Part shown: one piece after another, positions 63,960 through 64,000 of the stretch | How positions within the stretch are numbered: the stretch's first letter is position 1 | How the letters are laid out: every line of letters starts with the position of its first letter | Source: Dasania marina DSM 21967 | Lineage (GTDB): Bacteria > Pseudomonadota > Gammaproteobacteria > Pseudomonadales > Dasaniaceae | DNA length: 64,000 bases | Reading direction: 5' to 3' | Assembly: GCF_000373485.1 (NCBI RefSeq) | Contig: NZ_KB891585.1 | Coordinates: forward strand, 371,727-435,726 | Notes under the pieces: model-generated | What the model was told of the DNA's origin: nothing | The model's database searches: none | Seen by the model: the letters and a program-made list of their open reading frames with translations, nothing else | Made by a program: the position numbers and the translations under genes

Positions 63960-64000
63960 TTACTTAGAGGCCTTGCTGTCATAATACTGCCAGCGCTCAG
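63960..64000 (-). CDS. Possible C-terminal end of a gene cut by the window edge
   Basis: On the minus strand the last bases read ERWQYYDSKASK and a TAA stop (63962-63960). The composition looks protein-like, but 13 codons are too few to name it. Another frame here (LSAGSIMTARPLSKK) is also open, so this is only a hint. Confidence 0.2.
   Translation of the reverse strand, partial: ERWQYYDSKASK

Overview
The window reads as chromosome of a marine-type gammaproteobacterium related to the Pseudomonas/Cellvibrionales lineages. The evidence is Pseudomonas-like housekeeping gene sets (dnaX-ybaB-recR, rnd-ycgL-ycgN, topA with its small partners, uup-usp, etfAB/ETF-QO), a short bacterial 4.5S SRP RNA, tight gene packing with many 1-8 bp overlaps, and a TonB-dependent receptor. 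The genus cannot be fixed from the sequence alone.

Layout. 1-575: a nested inverted repeat and a terminator. 574-4210: etfB-etfA divergent from ETF:ubiquinone oxidoreductase. 4284-19410: DNA topoisomerase I with two small partner genes, a DUF1653 pair, universal stress protein, Uup ATPase, CheV, TatD, a DUF416 protein, a response regulator-TPR/histidine kinase/RNA methyltransferase run, and a MoxR ATPase with a CoxE-like VWA protein. 19561-29100: a large membrane VWA protein, ycgN-ycgL-rnd, recR-ybaB-dnaX (with a probable programmed frameshift), the SRP RNA and two exported proteins. 29505-32177: tRNA-Ser(GGA), a structured downstream segment, a PACE-type transporter, a DUF4105 membrane protein and a ribbon-helix-helix protein. 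32273-38822: ATP-type PEP carboxykinase, a SulP transporter with two small downstream genes, a spermidine-synthase-like protein, ZapE and a DUF2970 protein.

39223-63664 is a lignin-aromatic catabolic island. A MarR-type repressor gene is divergent from a vanillin/benzaldehyde dehydrogenase, hydroxycinnamoyl-CoA hydratase-lyase and feruloyl/coumaroyl-CoA synthetase run. A minus-strand block of about 10.8 kb encodes the protocatechuate 4,5-cleavage pathway: ligU-ligI-ligK-ligJ-pobA-ligC-ligA-ligB, then an aldo/keto reductase, an aromatic-acid MFS transporter and an exported DUF3237 protein. Facing it are a LysR regulator with two DNA-binding domains and a PobR-like AraC regulator. Beyond them lie a 6-phosphogluconate-dehydrogenase-like enzyme, a TonB-dependent receptor and a lipoprotein amidohydrolase.

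Read as a pathway, p-coumarate is activated, hydrated and cleaved to 4-hydroxybenzaldehyde plus acetyl-CoA, oxidised to 4-hydroxybenzoate, hydroxylated by PobA to protocatechuate, ring-opened by LigAB, and carried by LigC, LigI, LigU, LigJ and LigK to pyruvate and oxaloacetate. Caffeate is also covered. Ferulate would stop at vanillate, because no O-demethylase lies in the window.

The most notable signals are regulatory: three identical-pattern operators between marR and the dehydrogenase gene; a 36-bp element (35/36 identical) repeated between the lig promoter region and the TonB-receptor upstream region; the duplicated wHTH LysR protein; and a degenerate 28-bp tandem repeat of Shine-Dalgarno-like units between the dehydrogenase and hydratase-lyase genes.
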